From positions 3,259,403-3,323,402 of the forward strand of contig JARUPZ010000024.1 in NCBI GenBank assembly GCA_031213475.1: a DNA stretch of 64,000 nucleotides, given 5' to 3'. The DNA comes from Nereocystis luetkeana (taxonomy: Eukaryota; Sar; Phaeophyceae; Laminariales; Laminariaceae). A program made the position numbers and the translations under genes. Shown one piece after another: positions 46,690-57,425 of the stretch. Every line of letters starts with the position of its first letter. The stretch's first letter is position 1. The notes beneath the pieces are model-generated. The model saw only the letters and a program-made list of their open reading frames with translations. It was not told where the DNA came from and did no database searches.

Positions 46690-49600
46690 CTACATGCACG
46701 CGAGCACGCGGACGATTTTTTATCAACAGAGTGCGGAGACGGTGCAGAAGGGGAGAAAACTTTTTGAGCTTTGTGAATTAACGTGTGCATACATATATAC
46801 ATACATACATACATACATACATACATACATACATACATACATACATACATACATACATACATACATACATACATACATACATACATACATACATACATAC
46901 ATACATACATACATACATACATACATACATACATACATACATACATACATACATACATACATACATACATACATACATACATACATACAGGCCAAATAAT
47001 TCGATAAAGTCACATTGTTTAAATGCAACAATCCAAAATGGTGACTATTAATAGCGCCCTGGACAAGTTGTTTACACCGCCAACAGCAGGTAACAAAACT
47101 TCGATAAATACGGCGGTGTTTACGCATACAAGGGAGACCAAAAGCAAAAACCCACGTCTAGCATTGACAGCCAATACGTACAAAAAAATGCGTGCTACGA
47201 TAGAGATGACTTGGTTCGGCCAAAGAGTCTCGGAACTACCGTGCCGAATATCGTCAATCGAATTTTTGTCTCCAACTGTTTTCGGCCGACAGCTTTGATA
47301 GGCCGAGGTTTGAGCGTCCGCTTTTCCCAAAATCTCCCTTTTTGGGAGAGATTTACATACGTAGAGATCCTTAAGGTTGGAGCATCGGAAAAAATAGGTT
47401 CTACCCCTACCACGGCACACGTCAACACATAGTTGCAAAGGCCGTATGTCGCCGATGCGTGCTGAACTACGATAGAGGTTTGCAATAAGGGGTAGCATGT
47501 TTTGGGCAGGAGCTCTCTGACCGAAGGGGGGTTCCTCAAATGTTGAGCAACCCACTCAATTGTCACTGGGAATACCATTCGCGTTTGCGTTGCAGTTGGA
47601 AGAATACCTACGACAGACCGAGGCTAAGGGTCCATTTTATTTTGTTCAAAACCAGGCCTTGGGGTAGGCATAGACCGAAGTGAAGAGCTTTAAGGTATAT
47701 ATCCGTATATGGCGCTGCCCCTACAAGGCAAACCCTGCCGTAGCACGCGTCCGTGCTAAGGGTCCATTTTGTTTCGCTGAAAGCCAGGGTTTGGGGGGGG
47801 TATAGAGCTTCCCAAGTGAAGAGCTTTCAAAAACAAATGCATATGGCGCTGCCCCTCCTAGGCAAACCCAGGCGCAGCACGCGTCCGGGCGTCTGAGTCG
47901 TGCTACTGTAGGTATTGGGGACCCGATCATAGCACCTTTGAGCCCAACCATCCCTCGCAGACGAGGGGGGGGTCCTCAACCACTGCAGCTGGAGAATTAC
48001 CAGACATCTACAGATCCGGTGCATCTGTTACGCTCTGCATTCCCTCTATTAATAGTTGACTTTCCCATGGGTTCGTGTGTAAGAATTTTTGCTTACACTC
48101 CTTCTCAAAAATAAGCTGTTGTAGAATGGGGTACAGCAGTATTGAGCTTTTCCGTGTGAGAAGCCTCGGAATGAACTCGTGCTACCCCGCTACCGTATAG
48201 AGCATGCGTCGTCCGTCCGCTCTGTGTGGACACCTACCTTTTGATTGCGCCACGCGGCAACTAGCATTCGCGCCTCTGCCACGACCGCCTGGTTGTCCTC
48301 CTCCTCGCTCTCGTCGTCGCTGCTGTCGAGAGCTCCATCGTACAACCCCGACTGCTTCATGTCCAGCAGCTGGGCCGTGTCTGTCGACGGGGTAGGCTTC
48401 AAGCGTTTCCGCGCGCGGTCAACGCCCGATGCAGCGCTACTCCGGGCCGAAGCGGTCGCACGCTCCGCGGCAATGACCTCTCCCACTCGCGACGCCAGCT
48501 GGGCCCACACCTTGGCCTTGACTCGATTCGCCACGCCCGTTGTCGGCGACAGCACGTCGATGTACCCGAGCGCGCGGCAACCTGGGTTCAAGGCCATAGC
48601 CATGTCGAACAGATGGCTATCTCCGTCCAAGCCCTCCCCGTACCGCTTGCTTCCGAAGCACTTCCACACCGCCTCGCGAGTTAGGACTCGCGTAGTCTGC
48701 CCGGTAGGGGTTAGCTCCTCATGCGTTATTTTAGGGCGCTGTGCTGTTGCGCTTGCCGGGCGTGCTGCTCCGTCGGGTGGCGACGACGGCACCTCATGCA
48801 GCGCTAGAGGGCGCTCGGCGTTGAGGTTGTTTGTCAAGAGCATGACCAAACGCGACATCGTGGATACGGAGGTGATGACCCCAGTCGTCGAGTGGCTGCC
48901 CTGCACGACGAGCTGGAGGTGCTTCATGATGCTGAAGATCTCCTCCACCTACAAGCGTGCATCAAGAGTGCAAGAAAATATGTTTGCGCCAAAAACAAAT
49001 GGCCTTAGTCGTGTCGCTATAAGCCAGTACCGCGCGTGGTTCATACACGAGACCAGGAGGCACCGAGTTTGGTGTGATTGTGTGTGCTACATATCGCTCA
49101 CGAACGGGTATGTTTCAAGTGTCCGTCTTCATAAGCAGTAGCACAAAAACCTTCAGGACAAAAATATCATAGGATCCCATGATTCGATGTGTCATGTATA
49201 TTCACAGACACGCCATGAATCTCCTTAGTCACCGAGCTGACACGGCCCACCTACTAACCGTCTCCCTTCGCGAACGGCTCGCAAACGGCGCGGCCTGGCG
49301 GGTTTTTCCGCAAACGAACCTGCAGGTAAAGTAGCAGCATCATAGGGTTGGCTTATTCGACAGCCGGTCCCGAAACGCTACCGTCGTTCTAAGAGTGGCT
49401 AGCCTCAGTGTCACCTCTTGCTTGAACTGGGCACCGAGAGGCTCTCCAGCAGAACCCCCCTCATATTTCACCGAGTGCTGGACAAGATCGGAGTAGTAGA
49501 CCAGGACGCGCTCTAGCAGAACCGTGGCATCGGACCAGCGCTGGGCGGCAGCCTGTCTCAACCTCCCCTCTGGCAGCGGGCCGAGTCCCTTCTCGTCATC

Positions 49601-52600
49601 GCTCTTCCGTGCCAACTGCTCGCGATGTGGCGCGGACAGATGGCGGACGGAGTATGAACGTGGGTTTGCTGCGTTGATTGTCCCTAAAGCCAGGTATCAC
49701 GCGCATACATGCGTCTGGCATTCCGTATCACACGGGGGATAAGCTAACGCACCCCCTTCGGACGAACTTCGAAGCTGGTTTTCTGGGCAACGGGGGAGGT
49801 GCACATGCCGAGGGATGCGTCTTTGGAAAAACATCTTCGAGATCTCTCCAAGGCCTCCATGTCCGTCGTGCGTGCCCCTATGGGTTTTGATAAATCAATA
49901 TTTGTAAAGCCTTGTCCACCAGGGAGTGGGTTATCTTATCACCCGTGTGATAGGGCGTACGCTTGGGCGAGTTTTAGCGAGAGGCTGCGGTACACAAGTC
50001 TCATGCACATGCACGTCTAATAGAATGCACGTTCGTGCGACGTTCAATCATACTACGATTACGATAGAGTTGCACCCAAGCGTCAAATACACACACCTGG
50101 TACGTAATAACTTAGGGATTGTCGGGGAGGGTCCCTACATGGCCAGCCACCACCGACATACATCAACTGAACAGGTCTCCCAAGCCTCGATAAACTCTTG
50201 CCGAAACACTTTTATACCCCTGCTCACGCCAAAGGTCAAAGGAGTGAAGAATTCACCGATGCGAGGCAAAAAAATCTAGGGATCTTCCGCCAGGGCTCTT
50301 CAACGGTCATGAGCCAACCCCAAGGGTAAAGAGTTCACCGATGCGAGGGAAACCTCCGGGGGGGTCTTCACCCTTTATTCCAGGGTTCTTCACGAGTCAT
50401 GACCCGACCCAAGGGTCAGATTCACGAGATCTTCAACACGTCACCGGTCTTATCAGGCCACGTCACCGTCGGGCCAGAAGCTTTTCAAAACCTCACGGGT
50501 CGGGCCAGGTCACCCTGACCCGACCCGACCCTCGAGCTATCACATGACCCGTGAATGGCACCGAAATATACGGAGGAAAACGTGCATGATCGTGCAAACC
50601 ATCTACCACACGCAGCTTGCAAAGATGAGTCTCGACCAAATTTTCGATGTCACAGCTGACGCGTATTGTTCAACACTTGGATCCAAAACGTATGAGCGAG
50701 TTCCTAGCGCATGTGTACGAGCTTACTTTTGACGTGGCCTACATATTATAGAGACCAACACAAAAAGTCGCCTGCACATGAAAAAAAATATACAAACTAC
50801 AGGTATATATACGAGGGTGGAGTCGCTGCCCAAAGTTTTCTCACGGCAGTGGTGGACTTGGGCTTGCAACTGCTCATGTGCTCCGCCACTTTTCGGACTT
50901 GGACGATGCTCTGCCGCGCTAGCGTGTTCTTCGACTTGGCCGGAGAGGAGGACATGCCGAAGCCGTCGAGGGTCGCCCTGTCGAGCATGTGCGAAATGCA
51001 CCCTTCTCCGAGGACGCCGGGAATATTCCGAAAGGCAAACTTCAACTTTGAGCCGCCATCGGTCACGGCCCCTGTCACCATGGTCCAGTCCAGGCCGTAC
51101 TCCACCAGTGCTTGCTCGGCCCACACCTGGACGAGACTGCCGACCGTTTCGGCCGCAAGATTCGGTTCGGGCTTGTACTGCTTGACGGCCAGCAGGAAGC
51201 TCTTCTCTGTGAAGTCTTCTGTCAGCAGAAACACGCGCAAGCCTGTACGACGGGAAACGAAAAAGGATCGAAGCATGCGCCACAGGAAGGCGTATGTCGT
51301 GCTCGCACGTTTCATTTTGGCTGGCCGGTCGCCGTAATTCACCGAAGAAATGAAGGACGGACGGGTTCGTGGAACATGCTTGGGTGGTATCATGATGTGC
51401 GTCGGACCAACTTAACCCTTTTAGAACCGCAGTCCCGTTCTGGGGACAAACCAGTCAAATTTCAAGTAGTTTTGTCCCCAAACGGGACTGCGGTTCTAAA
51501 GGGGTTAACACACGTTGCCCGCACAGAAGATTTGAGAAGATAATCAAGCCTGTTCGCACATAAACTGTGTGATTCACGATCGCAAGAATCCCACCCATAT
51601 ATCTAGAGAGAGATATATGTATGCAGACAATGCGGCTACGAAAAGGACGCCAACTACGTAAATAAAAACCGCTGTACTCGCAGAACGGCAACCGACCAAA
51701 ACAGCTGACACCGTGTACAGTTAGTGGTTATGCCTAGTACGTATAATATCGCGTGCGTTCTTGTTTTTACGTCTCACAGACCGTGACCTCAATCGTCCAT
51801 CTCTCTCTCCGCGACGCATACTCAGGAAGGAGACTACCGTTGGTGTGCTGATGATCGTTGGGTAGAAAGAACGGAATTTATAGTGAAAACACGCAGAGTA
51901 AAAAACGGAAACCCTCTCCCCGCGCCGCGCAGGCCGTGACCAAAAGAAATTCACCTCTCTGCGGGTTGCACAGTCAGAAAGAAAACCGCTACTGCAGTAG
52001 GTGTGCTGATGTCGTTGAGTAGAAAGACCGGAACTACTCATGTGAACACAACGCACAACACATCCGAAGCCCGAAGCCCTCGTCTCCGCGGAGCGCATTC
52101 TCACCTAGGTACTTGTCTGGGTGGGCCGGTGCCTCCGCGGTCCACACGTCGACGGCGACGTGCAGAATCCGCGTCCGTGCCGACGCCAGTTCGGTTGCAA
52201 GGGAACGCGCGAACGATCTCTTCGTGGCTTCGTACATCTCCACGATGGCTTGCTTAATCTGTGCACGGGGTTGTAGGCAAAGTCATGCAGCAGTATGAGC
52301 GCACCGGGCAAGTCCCAGCTTTTTCTCCACGGCGGCTTGCTTAACCTGTGCGCGGGAGGCGTTCTACGATAGAGGTTTACCCCATACTTTCTGAGGCTTC
52401 TATGTACCCCCAAGGGAAAGTGCGGACCTCAACGGGCACAGACATATGAACACGACTGATGCTTGAGATGTGTGTGGGTTGCGCACCTTCAATCATTAGG
52501 TACAGATACCCCACGATCTTGTGGTACTGCACCTCTTTCAACTGGCGTCCTGTGAGGATGCCGGTGTGACTCAGAAAGTTTTTATTTCACAAAGGTGATA

Positions 52601-53558
52601 CCTCTATCGTAGAACGCTTCACGGATTGCAAATTTAGGGTAAAAACCCCATCGTGAGAAGGGTATGGGCGCAGGCACACGCAAGAAAAAGCTCGGAAAGG
52701 AAACTGAGACTCACGTGTTTCGGACGCTGAGAAACATTGATCAACCAGTTTTTTGCGGGGGAGGGACTTGAGAGAGGTAAAACGTGTCGGGCCGAAGTGT
52801 CCATTACAGCGTTGGTCCACACGAAGAAAAGGCCTGGACTCCTTGGGTAGTGGGAGAATGTGTCTTAACGCGCAAAACAGGGAGAGCTACGAACACACCA
52901 CACTTCTTCTTGGGCGACACATTTTTCCTCCAAGATGAAAACCGCGCACTTGCCGTCTTTTAGGTCCCGATGCTCGGTCCCCCAAATGATTACCAGAACT
53001 ATGGCGTAGCGGCGAGCGCAAACCTGAACCCTACCGTATACTATAGCCTACGCTCGAGCTTGGGTGTGTAGAAACAATAGCCTAGCTCAAGATTAGTCGT
53101 AGATGCATGTTACGATAGAGGTGCTCAGCGAGTTTTAGGCCAACCTATTTTCTGACTGACGGCGTTCCTCAACAGAGGAACTCCCCATGGTCGTAAATCT
53201 AGTCTCGGTCTCCACTTGTTTTCGGCCGACACCTTCGATAGGTCGAGGTTTAAGCGTCCGTTTTTTTGGTCCCGAAATAAGTCATTTTAGGAGATTTTTA
53301 TGTACGTGGAGACCCTCAAGTTGGGAGCCTGAGAAACAACTGGTGCCAATCCTGCCATAGCTCACGCCCGTACACAATAGCCTATGTTCAAGATTGACGC
53401 CAAGATAAGGTCTCAGGTTTGCTTCATGTGGGCGGTTCTTGTCGGCAGGCTGACAATGCATGTGACGAGGATAAGTTTTGGGCCATTTTCAACCCGAACC
53501 AAGCGTCCTCAACACACGATACAGTAACTACTACAGTGACTGTAACTATGATTCGAAG

Positions 53559-53603
<45 letters not shown>

Positions 53604-55752
53604 CTGTGGACCCCGAGCGTACTGACGCTTTTGCGTTCTCAAACGTCCATTTTTCAGCGCAATAGTGTAACCGTGGCGCCTTCCAATGTGGATGCCGACA
53701 TTGCAGAGTAGCACGCCGTTAAACAAAAAAAGCAACGGAAAAAAACATGGGAGATAAATGGTCCCACTTGAGCGACCCTGAGTGGCGGGGATCCTGCACC
53801 AAGGGAATACCCAGTTTATTTTCCGTCTCGTCCAGGCTTTCATCATTGGTTCGTTGCATGCCCACCCCGTGGGCCTATTCGTCGGGTCGTGCACAGAAAG
53901 GTGCTCAATGTCGGGTTTTCGGCATGAGGTATTGAAGGGCGCTTTTCTTCGGCATAACATGAAGCATGGTGCGCGGTGATAACGCCGGTAACGCTTCACG
54001 TCAACCACGGCGCTTTCTGAGGGCGGTGGCGAATAGCTCCGCGGCTAGCGCGGAGCTCGGCCTACCACTTTCGCCGGCAGAAGAGGGCATGCTGCGCGGC
54101 GGTGTATAGCGGAGGTATCCTCATTTTCTGAGGTTCCGGGTCATGAGAAACTCCGTACCTTCCCCCTCTAGACCCTGACTTTGATAGGCCCCTGTGCGCG
54201 CATATCTGACCAACAACCGCAATAAGCTAGTAATATAAGGAACATTGTTGTTAAAGACCAACGGAATAGCAAAGATACTGCGACGATACCGGGTAGGACG
54301 CGTGATATAGAAGTTGCAATTTTTGGGGGTACCGCAATTTGGCCAAATTGATTCTAATGAGCGTTCCACGGTAGAGGTATCACATTTGGGGGGGGGGGGG
54401 ACATTCTGGGTCACACCAGTATCCTCACCGGACGCCAGTTGGAGGAGGTGCAGTACCACAGAATGTGGGGATATCTGTATCTAATTATTGAAGGTGCGCA
54501 ACCAACACAATCCCAAGAATCAGTCGTATTACTATGTATGTCCCTGTTGAAGCCCGCATTTTCCCTTGGGGGGACATAGAAGCCTCAGAAAATATGAGGT
54601 AAACCTCTATCGTGGAACGCCTCCTAACGGGCATCCTCAACTGAAAACCTCACTACCCAGGGTCGTTTTTTTCGGGGGGGGGGTTCTCAGTGTGCTTTCG
54701 GAACGTACCCGGTACGGTCACATGGCCCGTCTGTTTGGCTTTACATTTTCTCTCAAAAGTCAGTTTTGAGCTACAGGAGTATCGAGCTTCTCAAGTGGTG
54801 AAGGCCATTGAAACATCCCCGGGGTGCACCTTTACCGTAGCATGCATGGTAGTTGTCCTCACTTGAGGAACCTCAGAAGTCAAAAAGTTTTGTTTTCAAG
54901 CGTATGCCCTCTACCATACCTGGTACCTGGTACCAGGCAGTAGCCTGACTCCGAGGCGGAGAGGGGATTATGGGCCTGCGCGCGAAAGGCGATATAGCCC
55001 ATACCAGGGGTAGACCCTCTCCCTCGGTGGTGGTGCCGCAAGCAACGTTTCACAAAAAAAAGGGCGACAGAGTGATCCCTGTACTCAATAGAGGCATGCC
55101 TGACGACTATAGCAAAACCATCGCAGAAGAGAGACCGGACCTCACAAAACGGTCAGGACTACATACATAGTACCAGGTGTGCAGAACACCAACTGACCCT
55201 TAGCTACGTCGACTTGACCGCGACGGCCGATGCCGTGCGCGTCCTAGTGAAACAAAACGTTCGGTTTGTCAGCGACTCTCTTGCGTGAGGCCTGTCGTAG
55301 CTCGCCGACGTCGTGCCCGGCTTTGTACGTTTTCGGGTTGGCTGGAGACACGTATGTACCACGACACTACCACCACCGGGAGGGCTTAACCGAAGGTTAT
55401 TTCTCTCTTGTCGGTCGCGATCGGTCAGCGTGGCAAGCTATGAATCGACAAAAACTCTTGCGGAGACAAGCACACACATCGGAAAGACAGCCGTACATAA
55501 TTTACAGAAACAGAATGTTGAACAATCCGCACAACCACTAGCATGGGATATCGCGGAAGAGAATATGCGCACCCGCGTGGCCTTAAGCATCTCCATCCTG
55601 AAGTGCCCGTCGTTCATCAGGTCCATCGTGAGGCGGCGCTCCGCTTGCTCCATCCAGTCAAACGGCTGAAACCCAAGGACGGTGCTGGTCTTGACGTAGT
55701 GGAGCACAAGAAAGCGGCTCTTGTCCTCCTCGAAAGATTGCACGCTTGCTTG
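46219..55752 (-). CDS. hAT-superfamily transposase gene, six exons
   Basis: Exons in coding order: 55752-55573, 52258-52105, 51242-50845, 49615-49382, 48948-48238, 46689-46219. Every junction is GT-AG and frames join (phases 0,1,0,0,0), giving 716 codons including TGA. In the spliced protein: 'VAVDVWTAE' with first catalytic Asp near residue 97; 'AVTDGGSKL' with second Asp near 173; 'GCISH' CxxH near 193-196; 'QRWSDATVLLERVL' (RW block); 'MAMALNPGCRAL' (ALDPR-like); and a hATC dimerisation region 'ARGVLGAPATAAVLDRDFG' near 592-610. hAT enzymes cut and paste DNA in the nucleus, forming hairpins on flanks. The position matching the third catalytic Glu (SER.FS motif) is Asp. The N-terminal exon(s), with BED finger and start codon, were not found. 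It may be an autonomous transposon or a domesticated gene; no TIR or 8 bp duplication was identified. Confidence 0.78.
46797..46989. repeat. CATA tetranucleotide microsatellite
   Basis: About 48 units of ATAC (TATG on the other strand), apparently uninterrupted. It lies in the hAT intron between exons E and F, roughly 110 bp upstream (minus strand) of exon F. The period-4 array makes Tyr-Ile-His-Thr and Met-Tyr-Val-Cys frames that are not genes. Confidence 0.97.
47190..47425. mobile_element. MITE family E copy
   Basis: Shares GTCTCCAACTGTTTTCGGCC, GATAGGCCGAGGTTTGAGCG, TACGTAGAGA.CCTTAAGGTTGG and AGCATCGGAAAAAATAGGT with the copy at 53.1 kb. Left end GTGCTACGATAGAGATGA; right end CTACCACGGCACACGTC. 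It lies in a hAT intron. Confidence 0.7.
47622..47888. repeat. Two-unit tandem repeat, period about 133 bp
   Basis: Both units read GCTAAGGGTCCATTTT.TTT, ...CCAGG..TTGGGG, GAAGTGAAGAGCTTT (with small changes), ATATGGCGCTGCCCCTCC/AC and GCAGCACGCGTCCG. It lies in the hAT intron E-F. Confidence 0.8.
48238..48948 (-). CDS. hAT transposase exon E
   Basis: Acceptor CTTGTAG|GTG, donor AAAG|GTAGGT (strong). 237 codons: 'VEEIFSIMKHLQLVVQGS', 'SHLFDMAMALNPGCRALGYI' (family: aa.LDPR.K), then a low-complexity acidic stretch ('SSDDESEEEDN') before the last helix. Confidence 0.8.
49382..49615 (-). CDS. hAT transposase exon D (RW block)
   Basis: Acceptor CGAGCAG|TTG, donor ACG|GTAGCG. It encodes 'RQAAAQRWSDATVLLERVL', the conserved (T/Q)RW..(S/D)...L.R block in the insertion domain. 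Confidence 0.72.
50845..51242 (-). CDS. hAT transposase exon C (second Asp and CxxH)
   Basis: Acceptor follows a pyrimidine tract (TTTTTCGTTTCCCGTCGTACAG|GC in sense, split here as CTTTTTCGTTTCCC and GTCGTACAG). Donor GCC|GTGAGA. It encodes 'VTGAVTDGGSKLKFAF', 'GCISHMLDRATLDGF' and 'QVRKVAEHMSSCK', the block order of hAT cores. Confidence 0.8.
51416..51504. mobile_element. MITE family D, intact 89 bp copy flanked by TTAA
   Basis: It begins CCCTTTTAGAACCGCAGTCC and ends in the inverted complement (about 34 bp arms, few mismatches). TTAA flanks both sides (51412-51415 and 51505-51508). TTAA duplication and a CCC start are piggyBac-type features. It lies in the hAT intron B-C and has no coding capacity. 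Confidence 0.9.
52105..52258 (-). CDS. hAT transposase exon B (first catalytic Asp)
   Basis: Acceptor GTGCACAG|ATT and donor CTAG|GTGAGA are both close to consensus. It encodes 'IKQAIVEMYEATKRSF' and the 'DVWTAE' box. It ends after the first base of a Gly codon completed by exon C. Confidence 0.8.
52240..52357. repeat. 88 bp-spaced partial duplication of a splice acceptor
   Basis: CCACGATGGCTTGCTTAATC (52240-52259, covering the first codons and acceptor of exon B) recurs as CCACGGCGGCTTGCTTAACC at 52328-52347; similarity continues to GTGC.CGGG. The second copy is a decoy acceptor that would lead into a TGA within about 21 codons. Confidence 0.75.
52356..52621. mobile_element. MITE family A2
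   Basis: Same termini as A1 (GGCGTTCTACGATAGAGG and its complement), but the interior is different: it shares TTTCTGAGGCTTCTATGT, GGTTGCGCACCTTCAAT, GATACAGATA and CCAACTGGCGTCC.GTGAGGA only with the 54.4 kb copy. It lies in the hAT intron A-B. Confidence 0.88.
53102..53372. mobile_element. MITE family E copy
   Basis: Left end TGTTACGATAGAGGTGCTC, right end CCTGCCATAGCTCACGCCC. The centre matches the 47.2 kb copy. It lies in the hAT intron A-B. Confidence 0.72.
53560..53603. repeat. 44-base G tract
   Basis: An uninterrupted run of 44 G. Other shorter G or C tracts occur at 14525, 20599, 33430 and 34026. Long homopolymers are prone to sequencing and assembly error, so the length is approximate. 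Confidence 0.9.
54360..54625. mobile_element. MITE family A2 (reverse orientation)
   Basis: Ends GCGTTCCACGGTAGAGGTA and CCTCTATCGTGGAACGCC. Read in reverse, its interior follows the 52.4 kb copy almost base by base. It contains a 12 G tract that may be a replication or sequencing expansion. Confidence 0.88.
55573..55752 (-). CDS. hAT transposase exon A (first recognised)
   Basis: 60 codons, acceptor CGCAG before CAA, donor CGG|GTGCGC. It contains 'TSTVLGFQPFDWMEQAERRL', which matches the 'lPF..VE...F' block upstream of the catalytic core in hAT transposases. The acceptor has a poor pyrimidine tract, so the 5' boundary is the weakest of the set. Confidence 0.6.
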
Positions 55753-55993
55753 CTGCGGGTTTACATCTGGCGGGTGGGCTTGGTTCGCCCCTCCACTACA
55801 AACAAATGAAAGAGACCACGGACGGGGAACACGGCAGATTGGGAACCGGAAACGTTTGGCCTAAGCGTCTTACATCTACACATGACGCACGTTACGGTAG
55901 GGGTGCACCAAAAGGTTATGAGCCTCCGAGGCATTCTACGGTAGGGCTGCAATTTTCTGGCCAAAACGGTTTCCGACTGACCGATCTCCTTAA

Positions 55994-56082
55994 CCCTTTT
56001 ATACCTGCAGCCCCGTTTTCGGGACTAACCAGTCAAATTAGACGTGATTTGCCCCCCAAACCGGGACGTTTGCAGTACTCAA
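55994..56082. mobile_element. MITE family D, diverged copy
   Basis: TTAA at 55990-55993, then CCCTTTTATACCTGCAGCCC. The right arm CGGGACGTTTGCAGTACTC is decayed. The size and the central CCAGTCAAATTAGA match the 51.4 kb copy. Confidence 0.7.
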
Positions 56083-57363
56083 TATCGCTGGAGTACCAAT
56101 AGTGTTCATCATCCCATTAATACGCACGTAGGGTTTGGGGTTTGGTCATCGGGATGCACTTCTCGCTTTCCTCAAATTTAGTTTTTGGATGACTTACTAA
56201 TAGAGTAGATCTATTTTCAGGTGAGGAGCCTTAGAAAGGTGCTACGTACCGTTATAGGGAAAACGCTCGTCCACCGCACCACTTGACCAACTCTGCCACG
56301 CATGCCGCGTCAGGGGTGCGCGTATTTGCTCCGAGACGCGTAATTCGAACAGCTCTCTTGAGCTCCAAACCAAAACCAGGATTTGCCCAAAAAGAAACAA
56401 ACGAAACAGCAACGAGATGAAACAATCCCGCATCCTATAAATAGTTCTGTACCGTAAAAGGCAGTAAGTCCGCACATGTGTGCGATCGTTTTTCAGTGTT
56501 CGATTTTTCCCCGGAACGGGAAGGTTGCGAAATCTCGGAACACGAGGTTTTTTATCGTAACGATGTAGCCGAGAGCCTTCCGAAAATGTATTGTTCCAAC
56601 TCTAGCGCCCACATACATCAATTTGTCGAGAAACTGAGCGCTGATAAAAAATGAGGCATCCCCGCGCGCACCCAACGCTCTTTACCGTATGCGACAAGTA
56701 CAATGCGTGTAAAAACAACTGTTCCTGGTAGGTAGATTCCCGGCTGAGAGGACCCATCGGTCAGAAACAGTTGGCCTAAACCTGCATCCCCTATCCCAGA
56801 ACGCCTCCCATACTGAAACACTACCTCCCACCCAAAAAAGTCGACTTTTAGAAGAGAGAAAAAAAAAATCTCCAGCGTAGGACTTCAGAGAGAAGAATTG
56901 ACGATTCAAAACTGACGATTACGGCAACGGCCGCTGCTGCTGCGTGATTGGGAGGTGGTACGAACTGGGGTCGGAGTTACAGCATCGCAAGACTATGTCC
57001 TTCGGCACGGGCTCATCGTGACTCTTGCCCGTGACGCTGGTGGGTACTCACGCTCCTCGTAGGTGGCCGATAGCACCAAAACTGCTGTCATTGTATTGTG
57101 TTTTTCCGGTCGCTATTAAATTGGGGCCCCCAAGGAGACATAGCCCGATTACAAACGACCCCTTGGCACCAAAACTGTCATTAATTGTGTTTTGGTCGCT
57201 GTTTAGAAGGGGTGGTAAAGAAGTCATAACCCGATAACCAACGATCGCATGGCCTTACGTGAAGGCAGAAGTATGCAACGAATATTGTTCTATTGTAGAA
57301 GACCCACGTGCGATTCCAACGAAATCGTTTCCGTCAATTATCTAATGCTGTGATATGAGCATT

Positions 57364-57425
57364 ACACTGGGCTGGGTGATCGACCGATATCTTACGCCTC
57401 TAGCTCAGAGGGTAATATCCTCACA
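57364..57425 (+). repeat. SINE-like head with tRNA A-box
   Basis: GGGCTGGGTGATCGACCGATA is followed by TAGCTCAGAGGGTAATA, which matches the tRNA D-arm/A-box. Related heads are at 59.39 and 59.65 kb. No complete tRNA follows. Confidence 0.5.

Noticed and set aside
46674..47127. Open frames with repeated Met-Tyr-Val-Cys or Ile-His-Thr-Tyr
   Set aside because: They come from the CATA tetranucleotide array in the hAT intron.
47019..47555. 178-codon minus frame
   Set aside because: It runs through a family E MITE and has no motif; the spliced hAT gene treats it as intron.
52356..52621. A2 MITE as part of the hAT transposon's own ends
   Set aside because: It lies inside an intron and the same ends occur on elements elsewhere without hAT text; no matching end was seen beyond the gene.
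56270..56345. tRNA-Ser/Leu-like sequence on the minus strand (GTGGCAGAGTTGGTCAAG)
   Set aside because: The A-box match is good, but the only TTCGAA-like site lies on the wrong side, so no tRNA can form.
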